Shown: positions 43,379 through 52,553 of the stretch, piece by piece
Position numbering within the stretch: the stretch's first letter is position 1
Layout of the letters: each line of letters begins with the position of its first letter
NCBI RefSeq assembly: GCF_001078055.1
Contig: NZ_CP010777.1
Location: 580,408 to 644,407 of the forward strand
Source: Rufibacter radiotolerans
Lineage (GTDB): Bacteria; Bacteroidota; Bacteroidia; Cytophagales; Hymenobacteraceae
Length of the DNA: 64,000 nt
Direction: 5' to 3'
The notes under the pieces: model-generated
The model's input: the letters and a program-made list of their open reading frames with translations, nothing else
What the model was told of the DNA's origin: nothing
Database searches by the model: none
Position numbers and translations under genes: made by a program

Positions 43379-43386
43379 TACCTTTG
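43379..43386 (+). promoter_or_regulatory. -7 element of the S46 peptidase gene
   Basis: TACCTTTG, a full match to TAnnTTTG, with a predicted transcript start about 20 nt before the ATG at 43411. No clear -33 box. Confidence 0.6.
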
Positions 43387-43410
43387 CCAGGTAACAAACT
43401 AACACACGTA

Positions 43411-45717
43411 ATGCTGAAAAAAGTTTATACTATACTTCTGGCCCTGGTGGTAGCCTCTGGTTTCACCGCCCGCGCCGATGAGGGAATGTGGTTGCCGCTG
43501 CTGGTAAAGCGCCTCAACCACGTAGATATGCAGAAACAAGGCCTGCAACTCACCGCCGAGGAAATCTACAACGTGAACAACGCCAGCCTCAAGGACGCCA
43601 TTGTGCAGTTTGGCGGCTTCTGTACCGGTGAGTTCATCTCTAAGGAAGGCCTGTTGCTGACCAACCACCACTGCGGCTATGACGCCATCGCCAACAACTC
43701 CACGCCCGAGGACAACATCCTGAAAAACGGCTGGTGGGCTATGACAAAGGAGCAGGAGAAGAAAAACGACGGCCTGTTTGTAGACATTCTGGTGCGCATG
43801 GAAGACGTGACCGGCCAGGTGTTGCAAGGCATTACGCCGCAGACCCCAGAGCAGGAACGCACCAAACTGGTGGGTGAGCGCATGAAGTCCCTTTCTGATG
43901 CCGCCAAAAACAACGGCCAGTACGTGAGCTACGTGCGCGATTTCTTCAATGGCAACGAGTACTACCTGTTTGTGTACGATCGCTTCTCAGACGTGCGCCT
44001 GGTGGGCACGCCGCCAGAGAGCATCGGGAAATTCGGGGGCGATACGGATAACTGGATGTGGCCCCGCCACACCGGCGACTTCTCTATGTTCAGGGTTTAC
44101 ATGGCGCCAGACGGCAAGCCGGCCACCTACTCTGAGAAGAACGTACCGTACCGTCCTAAGCACCACCTGCCTATCTCCATGAGCCCTGTGAAAGAAGGCG
44201 ACTTCTCCATGGTGTTCGGGTTCCCGGGCCGTACTACCCGTTTTATGGCCGGTTCTGGTTTGGGCATGGCCGTTGACCAGTCTAACCCTATGCGCATTAA
44301 GCTGCGTGAGCGCCGCCTGGCCCTTATGAAAGAAGCCATGGATGCCTCTCCCGCAGACCGCCTGAAACTGGCCTCTAACTACGCCAGCATCAGCAACTAC
44401 TACAAATACTTCATTGGCCAGAACGAGGGCATCAAGCGTATGAAAACCCTGGACAAGAAAGCCTCTGAAGAGAAAGCCTTCCAGACCTGGACCGATGCCG
44501 ACGCCAACCGCAAAGCCCTTTACGGCAGCGCCCTTTCAGACATCAACGCCTCTTACGCCGGTCAGCGCGACTATAACCTGTCGGCGATCTACCGTTCTGA
44601 AGCCGCTCTGGCTCCGCAGCTGATCTCACACGCCTACCAGTACACCCCGCTCTACAATTACCTCAAAGAAGGCAAGGTAGATAAAACCAAGCTGGACCAA
44701 CTGGTGAAAGGCTACCAGGACATGAACAAAGAGTTCTACGCCAACTACGTGCCATCTTCAGACCAAAAGATCTTTGCCGAGCTGATGAAGATGTACTACA
44801 CAGACGTTCCTAAAGCCCAGCACGCCGCCATTTTCAAAGACCTCACCACTACTTACAAAGGGGACTTCAGGAAATGGGCCGCCGATGTGTACAGCAAGTC
44901 CTTCCTGGCTTCAGAGGCCAAAGCCAATGCCTTCCTGGCGAACCCTTCTCTGAAGACCCTGGAGGCGGACCCCGCGTTTAAGTTCATGCGCAATGTACAG
45001 ACCAACTACCAAGAGAACATCATGCCTAAACTGAACGAGTACAACGCTTCTTTGGCCAGAGCCAATCGCCTGTACGTGGCCGGTCTGCGCGAGATGAACC
45101 CCAACAAGGTGTTCTATCCAGACGCTAACTCTACCCTGCGCCTGAGCTACGGTACCGTAAAGGACTATGAGCCCCGTGATGGCGTGAACTACAAGTACTA
45201 CACCACCCTGCAAGGCATCGCTGAGAAAGAAGACCCGTCTAACCCAGAGTTTGTGGTGCCGGCCAAATTGATGGAACTTTACAACAAGAAAGACTATGGC
45301 CGCTACGGCCAGGACGGTGAACTACGTGTAGGCTTTATCACCAACAATGACATTACGGGTGGTAACTCCGGCTCGCCGGTGATCAACGGCCGCGGTGAAC
45401 TCATTGGTCTGGCCTTTGACGGCAACTGGGAAGCCATGACCGGCGACCTGGTGTTTGACCCTGAGTACAAGCGCTGCATCAACGTAGACATCAAGTACGT
45501 GCTCTTCATCATGGACAAGTTTGCTGGTGCCGGTCACCTGGTAAACGAGATGACCTTGGTAGACAAGGGTAACCCTAACACCACCTTCAACCCTTCCATC
45601 AATGACGTGAAAATGGATGGGAAAATGGAGATTGAAACGCCAGAAGGCGAAATCAAGATCAAGAAGAAAGGCAACGAGACCAAAATCAAGAAAGAGACGA
45701 AGAAGCAGAAGAGCTAA
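43411..45717 (+). CDS. S46 family dipeptidyl-peptidase (DPP7/DPP11 type)
   Basis: A 768-residue exported serine peptidase that removes dipeptides from peptide N-termini in the periplasm. Signal peptide KVYTILLALVVASGFTARA; catalytic His in LLLTNHHCGYDA (about 81-92); catalytic Ser in TGGNSGSPVINGRGE near residue 650; conserved FDGNWEAM. DPP7 and DPP11 differ at one S1-pocket residue that I cannot place with certainty. The Lys/Glu-rich tail after about 725 is probably disordered. The ATG at 43411 begins the signal peptide. Confidence 0.95.
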   Translation: MLKKVYTILLALVVASGFTARADEGMWLPLLVKRLNHVDMQKQGLQLTAEEIYNVNNASLKDAIVQFGGFCTGEFISKEGLLLTNHHCGYDAIANNSTPEDNILKNGWWAMTKEQEKKNDGLFVDILVRMEDVTGQVLQGITPQTPEQERTKLVGERMKSLSDAAKNNGQYVSYVRDFFNGNEYYLFVYDRFSDVRLVGTPPESIGKFGGDTDNWMWPRHTGDFSMFRVYMAPDGKPATYSEKNVPYRPKHHLPISMSPVKEGDFSMVFGFPGRTTRFMAGSGLGMAVDQSNPMRIKLRERRLALMKEAMDASPADRLKLASNYASISNYYKYFIGQNEGIKRMKTLDKKASEEKAFQTWTDADANRKALYGSALSDINASYAGQRDYNLSAIYRSEAALAPQLISHAYQYTPLYNYLKEGKVDKTKLDQLVKGYQDMNKEFYANYVPSSDQKIFAELMKMYYTDVPKAQHAAIFKDLTTTYKGDFRKWAADVYSKSFLASEAKANAFLANPSLKTLEADPAFKFMRNVQTNYQENIMPKLNEYNASLARANRLYVAGLREMNPNKVFYPDANSTLRLSYGTVKDYEPRDGVNYKYYTTLQGIAEKEDPSNPEFVVPAKLMELYNKKDYGRYGQDGELRVGFITNNDITGGNSGSPVINGRGELIGLAFDGNWEAMTGDLVFDPEYKRCINVDIKYVLFIMDKFAGAGHLVNEMTLVDKGNPNTTFNPSINDVKMDGKMEIETPEGEIKIKKKGNETKIKKETKKQKS

Positions 45718-45718
45718 T

Positions 45719-45757
45719 CTGTTTTTAGCCTGTTTTCTGAAAAACAGCCCTAAAACG
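45719..45757. repeat. dispersed palindrome, copy 20
   Basis: CTGTTTTTAGCCTGTTTTC and AAAAACAGCCCTAAAACG, starting one base after the S46 peptidase stop. Its right end merges with the following terminator. Confidence 0.85.
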
Positions 45758-45786
45758 CCCGGTGCCTAGCATCGGGCGTTTTTTTA
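45752..45786 (+). terminator. S46 peptidase terminator fused to palindrome copy 20
   Basis: The stem AAAACGCCCG/CGGGCGTTTT around GTGCCTAGCAT, then a T-run. Confidence 0.85.
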
Positions 45787-46124
45787 TACCCTTGGGTACC
45801 TTGTGTTAGAATTATGTTGTGCGCAGATTTAGCGTCAGCGGTCTTGGCACAGCAGGGCAGCCAATCTCCAGATGGGCGTGGGGTGAAGATGCAGCTACTA
45901 ATTCCTTGAGCCATCTGTCTGAGCTGTTTTCACGTTTCGGGCCTGTTTTTTTGGAAACGGGCCTAAAGCAGCTGGTTCTAGGCCATAACATTTCTATGGT
46001 AGGTGCATCAAAAGTTCTTTGCCAGTGTTTGGGGTTCCTATGCTTTTGCTTAAAATAATTCGCTTATAATTAATACTTTAGAAATAAATCTCCGTAGTAC
46101 ATGCGTTGGCCAATCCCCTAGCCT
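45787..46124. other. gene-free stretch with palindrome copy 21
   Basis: No gene is supported. It contains the palindrome at 45933-45971 and, near 46074-46081, TACTTTAG, a weak -7 candidate for the following outer-membrane gene pair. Confidence 0.45.
45933..45971. repeat. dispersed palindrome, copy 21
   Basis: CGTTTCGGGCCTGTTTTTTT and GGAAACGGGCCTAAAGCAG, with slightly mismatched arms. Confidence 0.78.
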
Positions 46125-46961
46125 ATGCAGCATCTTCTACGCGTTAGCCTGCTTCTTATTCTTCTTTTTTGCTCCTTCCCGGGCAAGGGGCAAATCAACA
46201 ACGCTGCCGTGGGGTCAAGAGCCATTGGCTTAGGCGGTGCAGCCGTTACTTTGCCAGATTTATGGGCGCTCAGTAACAACCCAGCGGGCATGGCGGCTCT
46301 TAAAGAACCAGCCCTTGGGGCCTATGCCCACAACCGCTTCTCTTTAAAGGAACTTACCACTGTGGGGCTCCTGGCCGTGCTGCCTTCCAGTAGATGGGGC
46401 ACGGTAGGCCTGGACGTCCAGCGGTTTGGTGGTGAGTATTATAATGAGCAACGGCTAGGGATTGGGTTGGCGCATCAACTAGGGGTAGTACGCCTGGGCC
46501 TGAAGGCAGATCTGCTGCAGGTGCGGGTGAAGGAGTGGGGCAGCCGGAAGGCAGTGGCCTTGAGCCTGGGTGGGCAATCTGAGTTAGTGCCGGGGCTAAC
46601 GTTTGGGGCGCACATCTATAACCTGAACCAGGCCAAGCTAGCTGAGTTCCAGGACGAGCGCGTGCCCACCGTCATGAAAATGGGGTTAAGCTACCAGGCC
46701 TCTACCAAAGTCTTGCTAGTAGCCGAGGCCGAAAAAGAGTTGGAACATCCGGTAGCCATGAAAGGCGGCATTGAATACCAGGTTTTACCGGCCTTAACGC
46801 TCCGGACCGGCTTTAACTCCGGCACCAGAGCAGGCACCGCGGGCGTGGAGGTTTCGTTCAAGCAGTTTCAGGTGGCGTATGCGGTGGGCGCGCAGCACCA
46901 GTTAGGCTTGAGTAATTACCTGTCGGTGGGGTATGTGCTGCAAAAACGGGAACAACCATGA
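46125..46961 (+). CDS. PorV/PorQ-like outer-membrane barrel protein
   Basis: A 278-residue protein with a signal peptide (LLRVSLLLILLFCSFPGKGQ) and then a pattern of short amphipathic strands, beginning SRAIGLGGAAVTLPDLWALS and NNPAGMAAL. That start is typical of the FadL-related PorV/PorQ/UPF0164 barrels. Such proteins include components of type IX secretion, but this copy is not clearly PorV or PorQ. Its stop overlaps the next ATG (ATGA), so it is translationally coupled to the HhH barrel protein. Confidence 0.78.
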   Translation: MQHLLRVSLLLILLFCSFPGKGQINNAAVGSRAIGLGGAAVTLPDLWALSNNPAGMAALKEPALGAYAHNRFSLKELTTVGLLAVLPSSRWGTVGLDVQRFGGEYYNEQRLGIGLAHQLGVVRLGLKADLLQVRVKEWGSRKAVALSLGGQSELVPGLTFGAHIYNLNQAKLAEFQDERVPTVMKMGLSYQASTKVLLVAEAEKELEHPVAMKGGIEYQVLPALTLRTGFNSGTRAGTAGVEVSFKQFQVAYAVGAQHQLGLSNYLSVGYVLQKREQP

Positions 46962-49039
46962 GATCCCGTTTCTGGCTCGTTTTCCTGATTTTAGGCCTAA
47001 AACAGTTTGTCGCTGCCCAGGAGGTGGCACGACCGCCCATAGATGTGGAGCTTATGGTGCAGGAACTCTTCGCGCAACAGGATGATGAGAACGCCATTGC
47101 CTATGAAGATCTCTACGAAAACCTGCTCCAGTACTACCGGCAACCCCTGGACCTGAACCGTGCCTCCCGCGAGGAACTCCGCAGTCTCTGGCTCCTCTCT
47201 GAAGGTCAGATTTCGGCGCTGCTCCAGCATATCCAGGACAATGGCCGTCTCATCAGTCTGTATGAACTGCAGACTATTCCGGGGTTTGATTTGCTGAGCA
47301 TCCGGCGGTTGTTGCCCTTCGTGACCGTGCAAACCCTGGGACAAATAGGGCAGCGCACCTGGCAGGAACGCCTGAAGAACGCCGATACGCACACGCTTCT
47401 GCTCCGCTATGACCGTACCCTGCAGCAACGCCGCGGCTATACCCCGCCCGAAGGCCGCTCTATGACCCGCTATCTGGGCTCGCCAGATAAATACCTGCTC
47501 CGGTACCGCCTCAGCCAGCCCAAAGATTTCAGTTTTGGCGTGACCGCCGAGAAAGATGCTGGCGAGGCCTTCACGTGGAACCCTGGCCAGCGGCAATATG
47601 GCTTTGACTTTCTATCGGCGCACGCCCAACTCTATGACCGCGGCGCTTTTAAGACCATTGCCCTAGGTGATTATCAACTGCAGTTTGGGCAGGGGCTGCT
47701 GCTTTCCAGCGGACTGGGCGTAGGCAAGGGCAGCGAGACCATTACCACCATCCGGCGAAGCCAATTGGGTATCCGGCCACATACTTCCTCGCTGGAAAGC
47801 AATTTCTTCAGGGGTGGGGCGGCTACTCACCGTTGGCGCGGCTTGGAATCTACCCTTTTCCTGTCCAGCCGTCGGGTAGATGCCTCTTTAGGTGAGGACC
47901 TGGCCGAAGATACTACCTTGTTTACCTTGGGAGGGCTCCAGACCTCGGGTCTACACCGTACGCCTACGGAACTGGCCAACCGGCAACGGGCGCGGGAACA
48001 GGTGCTGGGCGGTAATATCACGTATCGTAACCCAAGCCAAACCTATAGCATTGGGCTTACGGCGGTGCATACCGCTTTTAATCTAACGCTGCAGCAACGC
48101 ACTGAGCCGTACAACCTCTTCGCTTTTAGCGGGACTAGGAACACCGCCGTAGGCCTGCACTACAGCTACCTGTGGCAGAACCTGAATTTCTTCGGGGAAT
48201 CTGCCCGGTCCGGGAACGGCGGGCTGGGGACTGTAAATGGGGTGTTGGTGAGTCTGTCAGAAAAAGTAGAGGTGGCCCTGGTGTACCGGTACTACGCCCG
48301 GAATTTCCAGACCTTGTACGGGGCCGCGTTTGGCGAAGGCAGCCCGAACCAGAATGAAAGTGGCCTATACACCGGCGTGAAATTGAAACTGGGTAACCGT
48401 TGGCAGCTTACCGGCTACTATGACCGCTTCTCTTTCCCATGGCTGCGGTACCGCATAGACGCGCCCTCCTCCGGCGAGGAATACCTGCTGCGCCTCCAAT
48501 TCATGCCCTCCAAAACCACACTGCTCTACGGACAGTACCAGTATGAGCGCAAAGCCCGCAATGAAAGCATAGCAGGAGAGCCACTTTCGCAGGTAACCGA
48601 GACCAATGCCCACCGTTTTCTGCTGCTATTGGATGTGAGCCCACTGCCTAGTCTAAGGCTGAGATCTAGGGTGCAGGCCAGCCAGTTTCAGCAAAGCGGC
48701 CCGGCGCGCACCGGCTATTTTACGGCCCAGGATGCTAGTTGGGAATACAACTACACTCGCCTCAGCGCCCGCTACGCCCTCTTTGACATCGATGACTATG
48801 ATACCCGTATCTATGCTCCTGAGCAGGACGTGCCCTACGCCTTCTCCATTCCGGCGTTCTCCGGCCGCGGCACGCATGTCTACCTGCTGGCCCAGCAACG
48901 CCTCACCCGAAGCCTGGATTTCTGGGTCAAGCTCAGCCATACCCATTACCGCGGGCAGAGTACAGTGAGTACCGGCCTGGAGCAGATCAACGGCCCACGG
49001 CGCACTGACGTGCGGGTGCAGGCGCGGTACCGGTTTTAG
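46958..49039 (+). CDS. outer-membrane protein with ComEA-like helix-hairpin-helix domains
   Basis: A 693-residue protein: signal peptide (1-20), then two HhH units at about 60-125 (LDLNRASREELRSLWLLSEG, then LYELQTIPGFDLLSIRRLLP) resembling ComEA, then about 550 residues of alternating strands that look like a large outer-membrane barrel (YALFDIDDYDTRIYAPEQD, closing in VQARYRF with a terminal Phe). HhH motifs usually bind DNA without sequence preference. Together with the coupled upstream barrel, a role in handling DNA at the outer membrane is one hypothesis; structural use of HhH is the alternative. Its 5' end coincides with a dispersed palindrome and its stop lies in another. Confidence 0.82.
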   Translation: MRSRFWLVFLILGLKQFVAAQEVARPPIDVELMVQELFAQQDDENAIAYEDLYENLLQYYRQPLDLNRASREELRSLWLLSEGQISALLQHIQDNGRLISLYELQTIPGFDLLSIRRLLPFVTVQTLGQIGQRTWQERLKNADTHTLLLRYDRTLQQRRGYTPPEGRSMTRYLGSPDKYLLRYRLSQPKDFSFGVTAEKDAGEAFTWNPGQRQYGFDFLSAHAQLYDRGAFKTIALGDYQLQFGQGLLLSSGLGVGKGSETITTIRRSQLGIRPHTSSLESNFFRGGAATHRWRGLESTLFLSSRRVDASLGEDLAEDTTLFTLGGLQTSGLHRTPTELANRQRAREQVLGGNITYRNPSQTYSIGLTAVHTAFNLTLQQRTEPYNLFAFSGTRNTAVGLHYSYLWQNLNFFGESARSGNGGLGTVNGVLVSLSEKVEVALVYRYYARNFQTLYGAAFGEGSPNQNESGLYTGVKLKLGNRWQLTGYYDRFSFPWLRYRIDAPSSGEEYLLRLQFMPSKTTLLYGQYQYERKARNESIAGEPLSQVTETNAHRFLLLLDVSPLPSLRLRSRVQASQFQQSGPARTGYFTAQDASWEYNYTRLSARYALFDIDDYDTRIYAPEQDVPYAFSIPAFSGRGTHVYLLAQQRLTRSLDFWVKLSHTHYRGQSTVSTGLEQINGPRRTDVRVQARYRF
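46965..47005 (+). repeat. dispersed palindrome, copy 22, inside a coding region
   Basis: CCGTTTCTGGCTCGTTTTCC and TTTTAGGCCTAAAACAG fit the family consensus at roughly three quarters of positions. It spans codons 3-16 of the HhH protein and encodes most of its signal-peptide hydrophobic core (RFWLVFLILGLKQ). Confidence 0.65.
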
Positions 49040-49068
49040 GGTGTTTTCAGGAAAACTGGCTGGAAATG
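49030..49068. repeat. dispersed palindrome, copy 23, containing a stop codon
   Basis: CCGGTTTTAGGGTGTTTTCAG and GAAAACTGGCTGGAAATG. The TAG at 49037-49039 is the stop of the HhH gene. Confidence 0.7.
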
Positions 49069-49167
49069 ATACCGCGCTTAATCTGTCAGCGGAAGCGCCA
49101 CACAGGGGATTGGATAAAGATGGAAATTACAAAGGCTCAAATCTTGCCATTTGCTAGAGGGCGATTT

Positions 49168-50721
49168 TTACGGCTTCAGCGAAACTGGGTACTCTGCCAT
49201 CATGGTCTTCTTAGGAAGCTGGAATGGCTGTATCTCATAAATGAAAAACGCATATGGGTTAACGTACTTGCCCCTGAACGTAGCCTTATAGGTTACCGGG
49301 AAAGAGGCCCATTGATAGGGCAACTCAGTCCGGCAGATCAATATTACCGGAGCATTTTTTTGCTGCGCCAGGGCCAGCGCCCAGTCCAATAGAATATAAG
49401 GCCTTAAATCATTGGCGTCATTATGGTCCAGGGTGTAGAAGCTGCGGTAATTGCCAGTAGGCAAATTGTAAATCTGTTTGCCATAATAGGCCGTGACGTT
49501 AGACGTGGTCACTACTTCAGCAGTAGCTATCACCGAGGTAGCGGGTACCGTCTTTAAAAATTCGTTTACCTCTTTACCGCCGTAGAAAGGATTCTTCCAG
49601 TCAATATACAAGGCAAATGCGCCTGCTATTACCTGTACCACACCAGCCAACAGGAGAACCGGAGTCAGAAGGGAGGAAAATTTTTGTATAAAAGAATCAG
49701 CCTTAAGAGATGGTTTGTCTGTCGGGTAGTAATACGTTTTAAGCCACAGTAGAACAATACTGAAAATGAAAAAATGGCCGTGGTGGCGCATGCTACCTTC
49801 CATTTTAAAGGTAAAAAGGAAAAGTAAAGCCGAACACAATAAGATAAGGCCTAGTAATAGGCGTTTCACAGGGTAGAGACTGGCAGAGACCAGCAGCAGC
49901 AATAAAACGGAAAGCGGAATTTCCATCCTGGTTTGCAGGAAAGAGGTGTTCCAGAAAAATACGTTGAAATTTGGGAGAGGGAAAAATGCCTGCCAGGGCC
50001 GGGCTGCCGCCTGCCAGAAATAGTAGAGGTGAAAAAAGTTGAAAAAGGACCCGTCGGTTTCATTGGGGCGGAACATGCTCCAGAAAGAGAAAAGGCAGGC
50101 AACTCCCCAGATCAATATTCCTGCTGTTTTCTGGACTACTGAGGTAGGAAGCCAATTGAGCGAGTTCTTCCAGAACCGGAAAGCCTCAGAAAACAGAAGG
50201 AGCCCTAATATCCCAGCCATAAAGAAACCAAACAAGTTGGTTTGGGCGTGCAGGGCCAGTAAGGCTACATAAAGGTACCAATGCGAAAACCGTTTGGGGT
50301 AAAGCGTGCAGATCAGGAACAAAGAAAGCATCTCCAGAGCATACAGCCTGCTAATGATCCCGTACTCAAACAAGCCATAATACCCAAAGCAAAAGCAAAG
50401 CTTTAATACCCTTGAAAACGGGGCATGCCGCAGAAATACGTACACAAAGCCGGTAGCAAAGGTGGCCTGGGTAAGTTGGAGGGCCTTCAGGTTTTGGGTA
50501 AAGTGGGTGAGCCCGTACAAGAGGCTGTACCAAAGGTTGGGGTGGCCTTCGTAGCGTTTGTTGTAGAGCATCTCCGGGTAGGAGTTGCTGTAGAGAGCCA
50601 GGAGCCAGGGTTCGGTCTCGTCAAACCACAGTTCATGGAAGGGCATAAACCAGGCCAGCAGCAGGGCATAAACCACCGTGAAGAAGAGGGCAAACGTACT
50701 GTCGCGGGAGAGAAAGCGCAT
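49168..50721 (-). CDS. polytopic GT-C-type membrane glycosyltransferase
   Basis: A 517-residue protein with about ten membrane segments. After the first segment comes WFDETEPWLLAL (about 32-43), an acidic motif in the first outer loop typical of GT-C enzymes that use lipid-phosphate-linked sugars. The C-terminal 120 residues are soluble. The exact family is not recognised and the acceptor is unknown. It starts 11 bp after the FAD oxidoreductase gene and is probably co-transcribed with it. Confidence 0.75.
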   Translation of the reverse strand: MRFLSRDSTFALFFTVVYALLLAWFMPFHELWFDETEPWLLALYSNSYPEMLYNKRYEGHPNLWYSLLYGLTHFTQNLKALQLTQATFATGFVYVFLRHAPFSRVLKLCFCFGYYGLFEYGIISRLYALEMLSLFLICTLYPKRFSHWYLYVALLALHAQTNLFGFFMAGILGLLLFSEAFRFWKNSLNWLPTSVVQKTAGILIWGVACLFSFWSMFRPNETDGSFFNFFHLYYFWQAAARPWQAFFPLPNFNVFFWNTSFLQTRMEIPLSVLLLLLVSASLYPVKRLLLGLILLCSALLFLFTFKMEGSMRHHGHFFIFSIVLLWLKTYYYPTDKPSLKADSFIQKFSSLLTPVLLLAGVVQVIAGAFALYIDWKNPFYGGKEVNEFLKTVPATSVIATAEVVTTSNVTAYYGKQIYNLPTGNYRSFYTLDHNDANDLRPYILLDWALALAQQKNAPVILICRTELPYQWASFPVTYKATFRGKYVNPYAFFIYEIQPFQLPKKTMMAEYPVSLKP

Positions 50722-50732
50722 GAGCAGAAGAG

Positions 50733-52313
50733 TTAAACGGATTTAGACTGCTCGTGGTAATCCTGCTCCGTGTTCACTTCCCAGATATTGGTTTTATCGG
50801 TGCGGCCCTGGGCGATGTTCTCTACCGCCAGCATTGCCGTGAGCATAGAATGGTCCTGGTTATTGTATTTGTGCATGCCGTTGCGGCCCACCAGAAACAG
50901 GTTCTCAATTTGGTCAAGGTAGGCCTGCACCTTCGGAAATTCATTATAGGAGCCAAAGTAGGCAGGGTACGCTTTCGGCATTTTCACCACGGTGCCATCT
51001 AAAACCTGGTCTTTAGAGATAATTCCCAGTCGGTCCAGTTCCTCAATAGCCAGTTGCTTCAAGTCTTCGTCTGGCATCTGCCACAGGGCATCTTCCTCCT
51101 GGCAGAAATACTCCACGCCCAGCCATACTTTGCCCGGTTCGGTTATCAGATACGGGCTCCAGTTGTTGAAGAGCTGCAAACGACCCGCCTGTACATCGGG
51201 CTCCTGAATGTAAATCCAGTTGTCCTGGATAAGGCCATGATCAGCTTCCTCAATGGCCAGTTTGTTTAGGAGCAGGCCAACCGAGATAAAATTGCGGTAG
51301 GGGAGGTGTTCAGAAACTTCCTTTATCTCCGCAGGCACCACGTCACCCAGGGCACGTATCAGGCTCCGGATAGGCATGGTGGAAATAACGTAGTCAGGGT
51401 TCATCTGGTAGGTAGCGCCAGAAACCATGTCCTGAATGGTAGCAGAGATGATTCTTTTTTCTTTCAGCTCCAGCCCCACTACCTTTTGCTGCATATGCAC
51501 TTCACCGCCTTGCTCGCGCACTTTGCGTGTTACCACCTCCCACAGGTGCCCGGGGCCCAGCTTGGGGTACAGAAACTGCTCAATCAAAGACGTCTGTACG
51601 TTCTTCTGCATAAAGTCTGCGGAGGGCGAGAAGAATTGCTGCTTCAGGAAGTGCTTCACCGCCTGCGTGATAGAAAGGGCTTTAATGCGCTGAGCCCCCC
51701 ACTCGGCACTAATCTGGTTGCAGGGCACGCCCCAAACCTTCTCCGTGTAAGCCTTGAAAAAAGTGCGGTACAGGTGTTCGCCAAAGCGGTTTATGAAAAA
51801 ATCCTCCAGGTTTTTCTCATGTTTGATAGGCTTTACTACCTGTTTCAGGTAACTCAGAACGGCCTTCGTAGACCACCCCAGCCCTAATTGGGTAAGGGTG
51901 CCCACCGTGAAAGAAAGCGGGTAGTCAAAGAATTTCCGCCGGAAGAAGATGCGGGACCGTCGCTGACGTAGTAACATGACATCATCAGAGGCAGGAGAAG
52001 CTGTGGGGGAGGTGGCCGGGACCGTCCGGATTTTGCCCTGATACGCTAAGTTGCCCACTGTTTGCCCTGGCTCCAACTGCAGCGGAAGAATAGAAAGCCA
52101 CCATTCCATTACCCTGTCTGATTTGGAAAAGAACCTATGGCCCCCAATGTCCATGCGGTTGCCTTTGTAGTTAATGGTAGCCGAGATGCCGCCAATGCGG
52201 TCAGTGGCTTCCACCACATAGGGGTGCACCTGGGTTTGCTGCAAAAATTCAAAAGCGGCCGTAAGGCCAGCCGGACCAGCCCCAATAATGAGAGCCGTGG
52301 AGGGTGAAGACAT
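50733..52313 (-). CDS. FAD-dependent oxidoreductase, UDP-galactopyranose-mutase/amine-oxidase-like
   Basis: A 526-residue flavoprotein. The N-terminal dinucleotide motif is [19 protein letters not shown] (7-25), followed by [15 protein letters not shown] and [10 protein letters not shown] as in proteins that process nucleotide- or lipid-linked sugars. The C-terminal FAD segment is [20 protein letters not shown]. Pairing with a GT-C enzyme suggests modification of a glycolipid or polysaccharide sugar; the substrate is not determined. Confidence 0.82.
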   Translation of the reverse strand: MSSPSTALIIGAGPAGLTAAFEFLQQTQVHPYVVEATDRIGGISATINYKGNRMDIGGHRFFSKSDRVMEWWLSILPLQLEPGQTVGNLAYQGKIRTVPATSPTASPASDDVMLLRQRRSRIFFRRKFFDYPLSFTVGTLTQLGLGWSTKAVLSYLKQVVKPIKHEKNLEDFFINRFGEHLYRTFFKAYTEKVWGVPCNQISAEWGAQRIKALSITQAVKHFLKQQFFSPSADFMQKNVQTSLIEQFLYPKLGPGHLWEVVTRKVREQGGEVHMQQKVVGLELKEKRIISATIQDMVSGATYQMNPDYVISTMPIRSLIRALGDVVPAEIKEVSEHLPYRNFISVGLLLNKLAIEEADHGLIQDNWIYIQEPDVQAGRLQLFNNWSPYLITEPGKVWLGVEYFCQEEDALWQMPDEDLKQLAIEELDRLGIISKDQVLDGTVVKMPKAYPAYFGSYNEFPKVQAYLDQIENLFLVGRNGMHKYNNQDHSMLTAMLAVENIAQGRTDKTNIWEVNTEQDYHEQSKSV

Positions 52314-52490
52314 AGTGGCCAGTAAAGTCGTACTCCAAAGATAGCAGGAGAATACTGATTTTCCATTGGATCAAGCCTTTAAACACCGCCCTTCTGGCAA
52401 TAAGGCCAATTTCATGGCTGGCAGAAATGACTGGAACAGAGAAAGGTTGGCTACTAGATGGGTGGCTTTTCTGGCTAATAAACCAGGAAG

Positions 52491-52530
52491 CCGTTTTAGG
52501 GTCGTTTTCAGGAAAACAGCTCTAAAACAG
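52491..52530. repeat. dispersed palindrome, copy 24
   Basis: CCGTTTTAGGGTCGTTTTCAG and GAAAACAGCTCTAAAACAG, 24 bp beyond the end of the sigZ gene. Confidence 0.82.
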
Positions 52531-52553
52531 TTAATGCTTAAAGCAGAGGCAGG

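Noticed and set aside
45787..46124. A 79-codon frame at 45819-46058
   Set aside because: It runs through a dispersed palindrome copy, has no recognisable product and lacks a promoter, so it is treated as non-coding.
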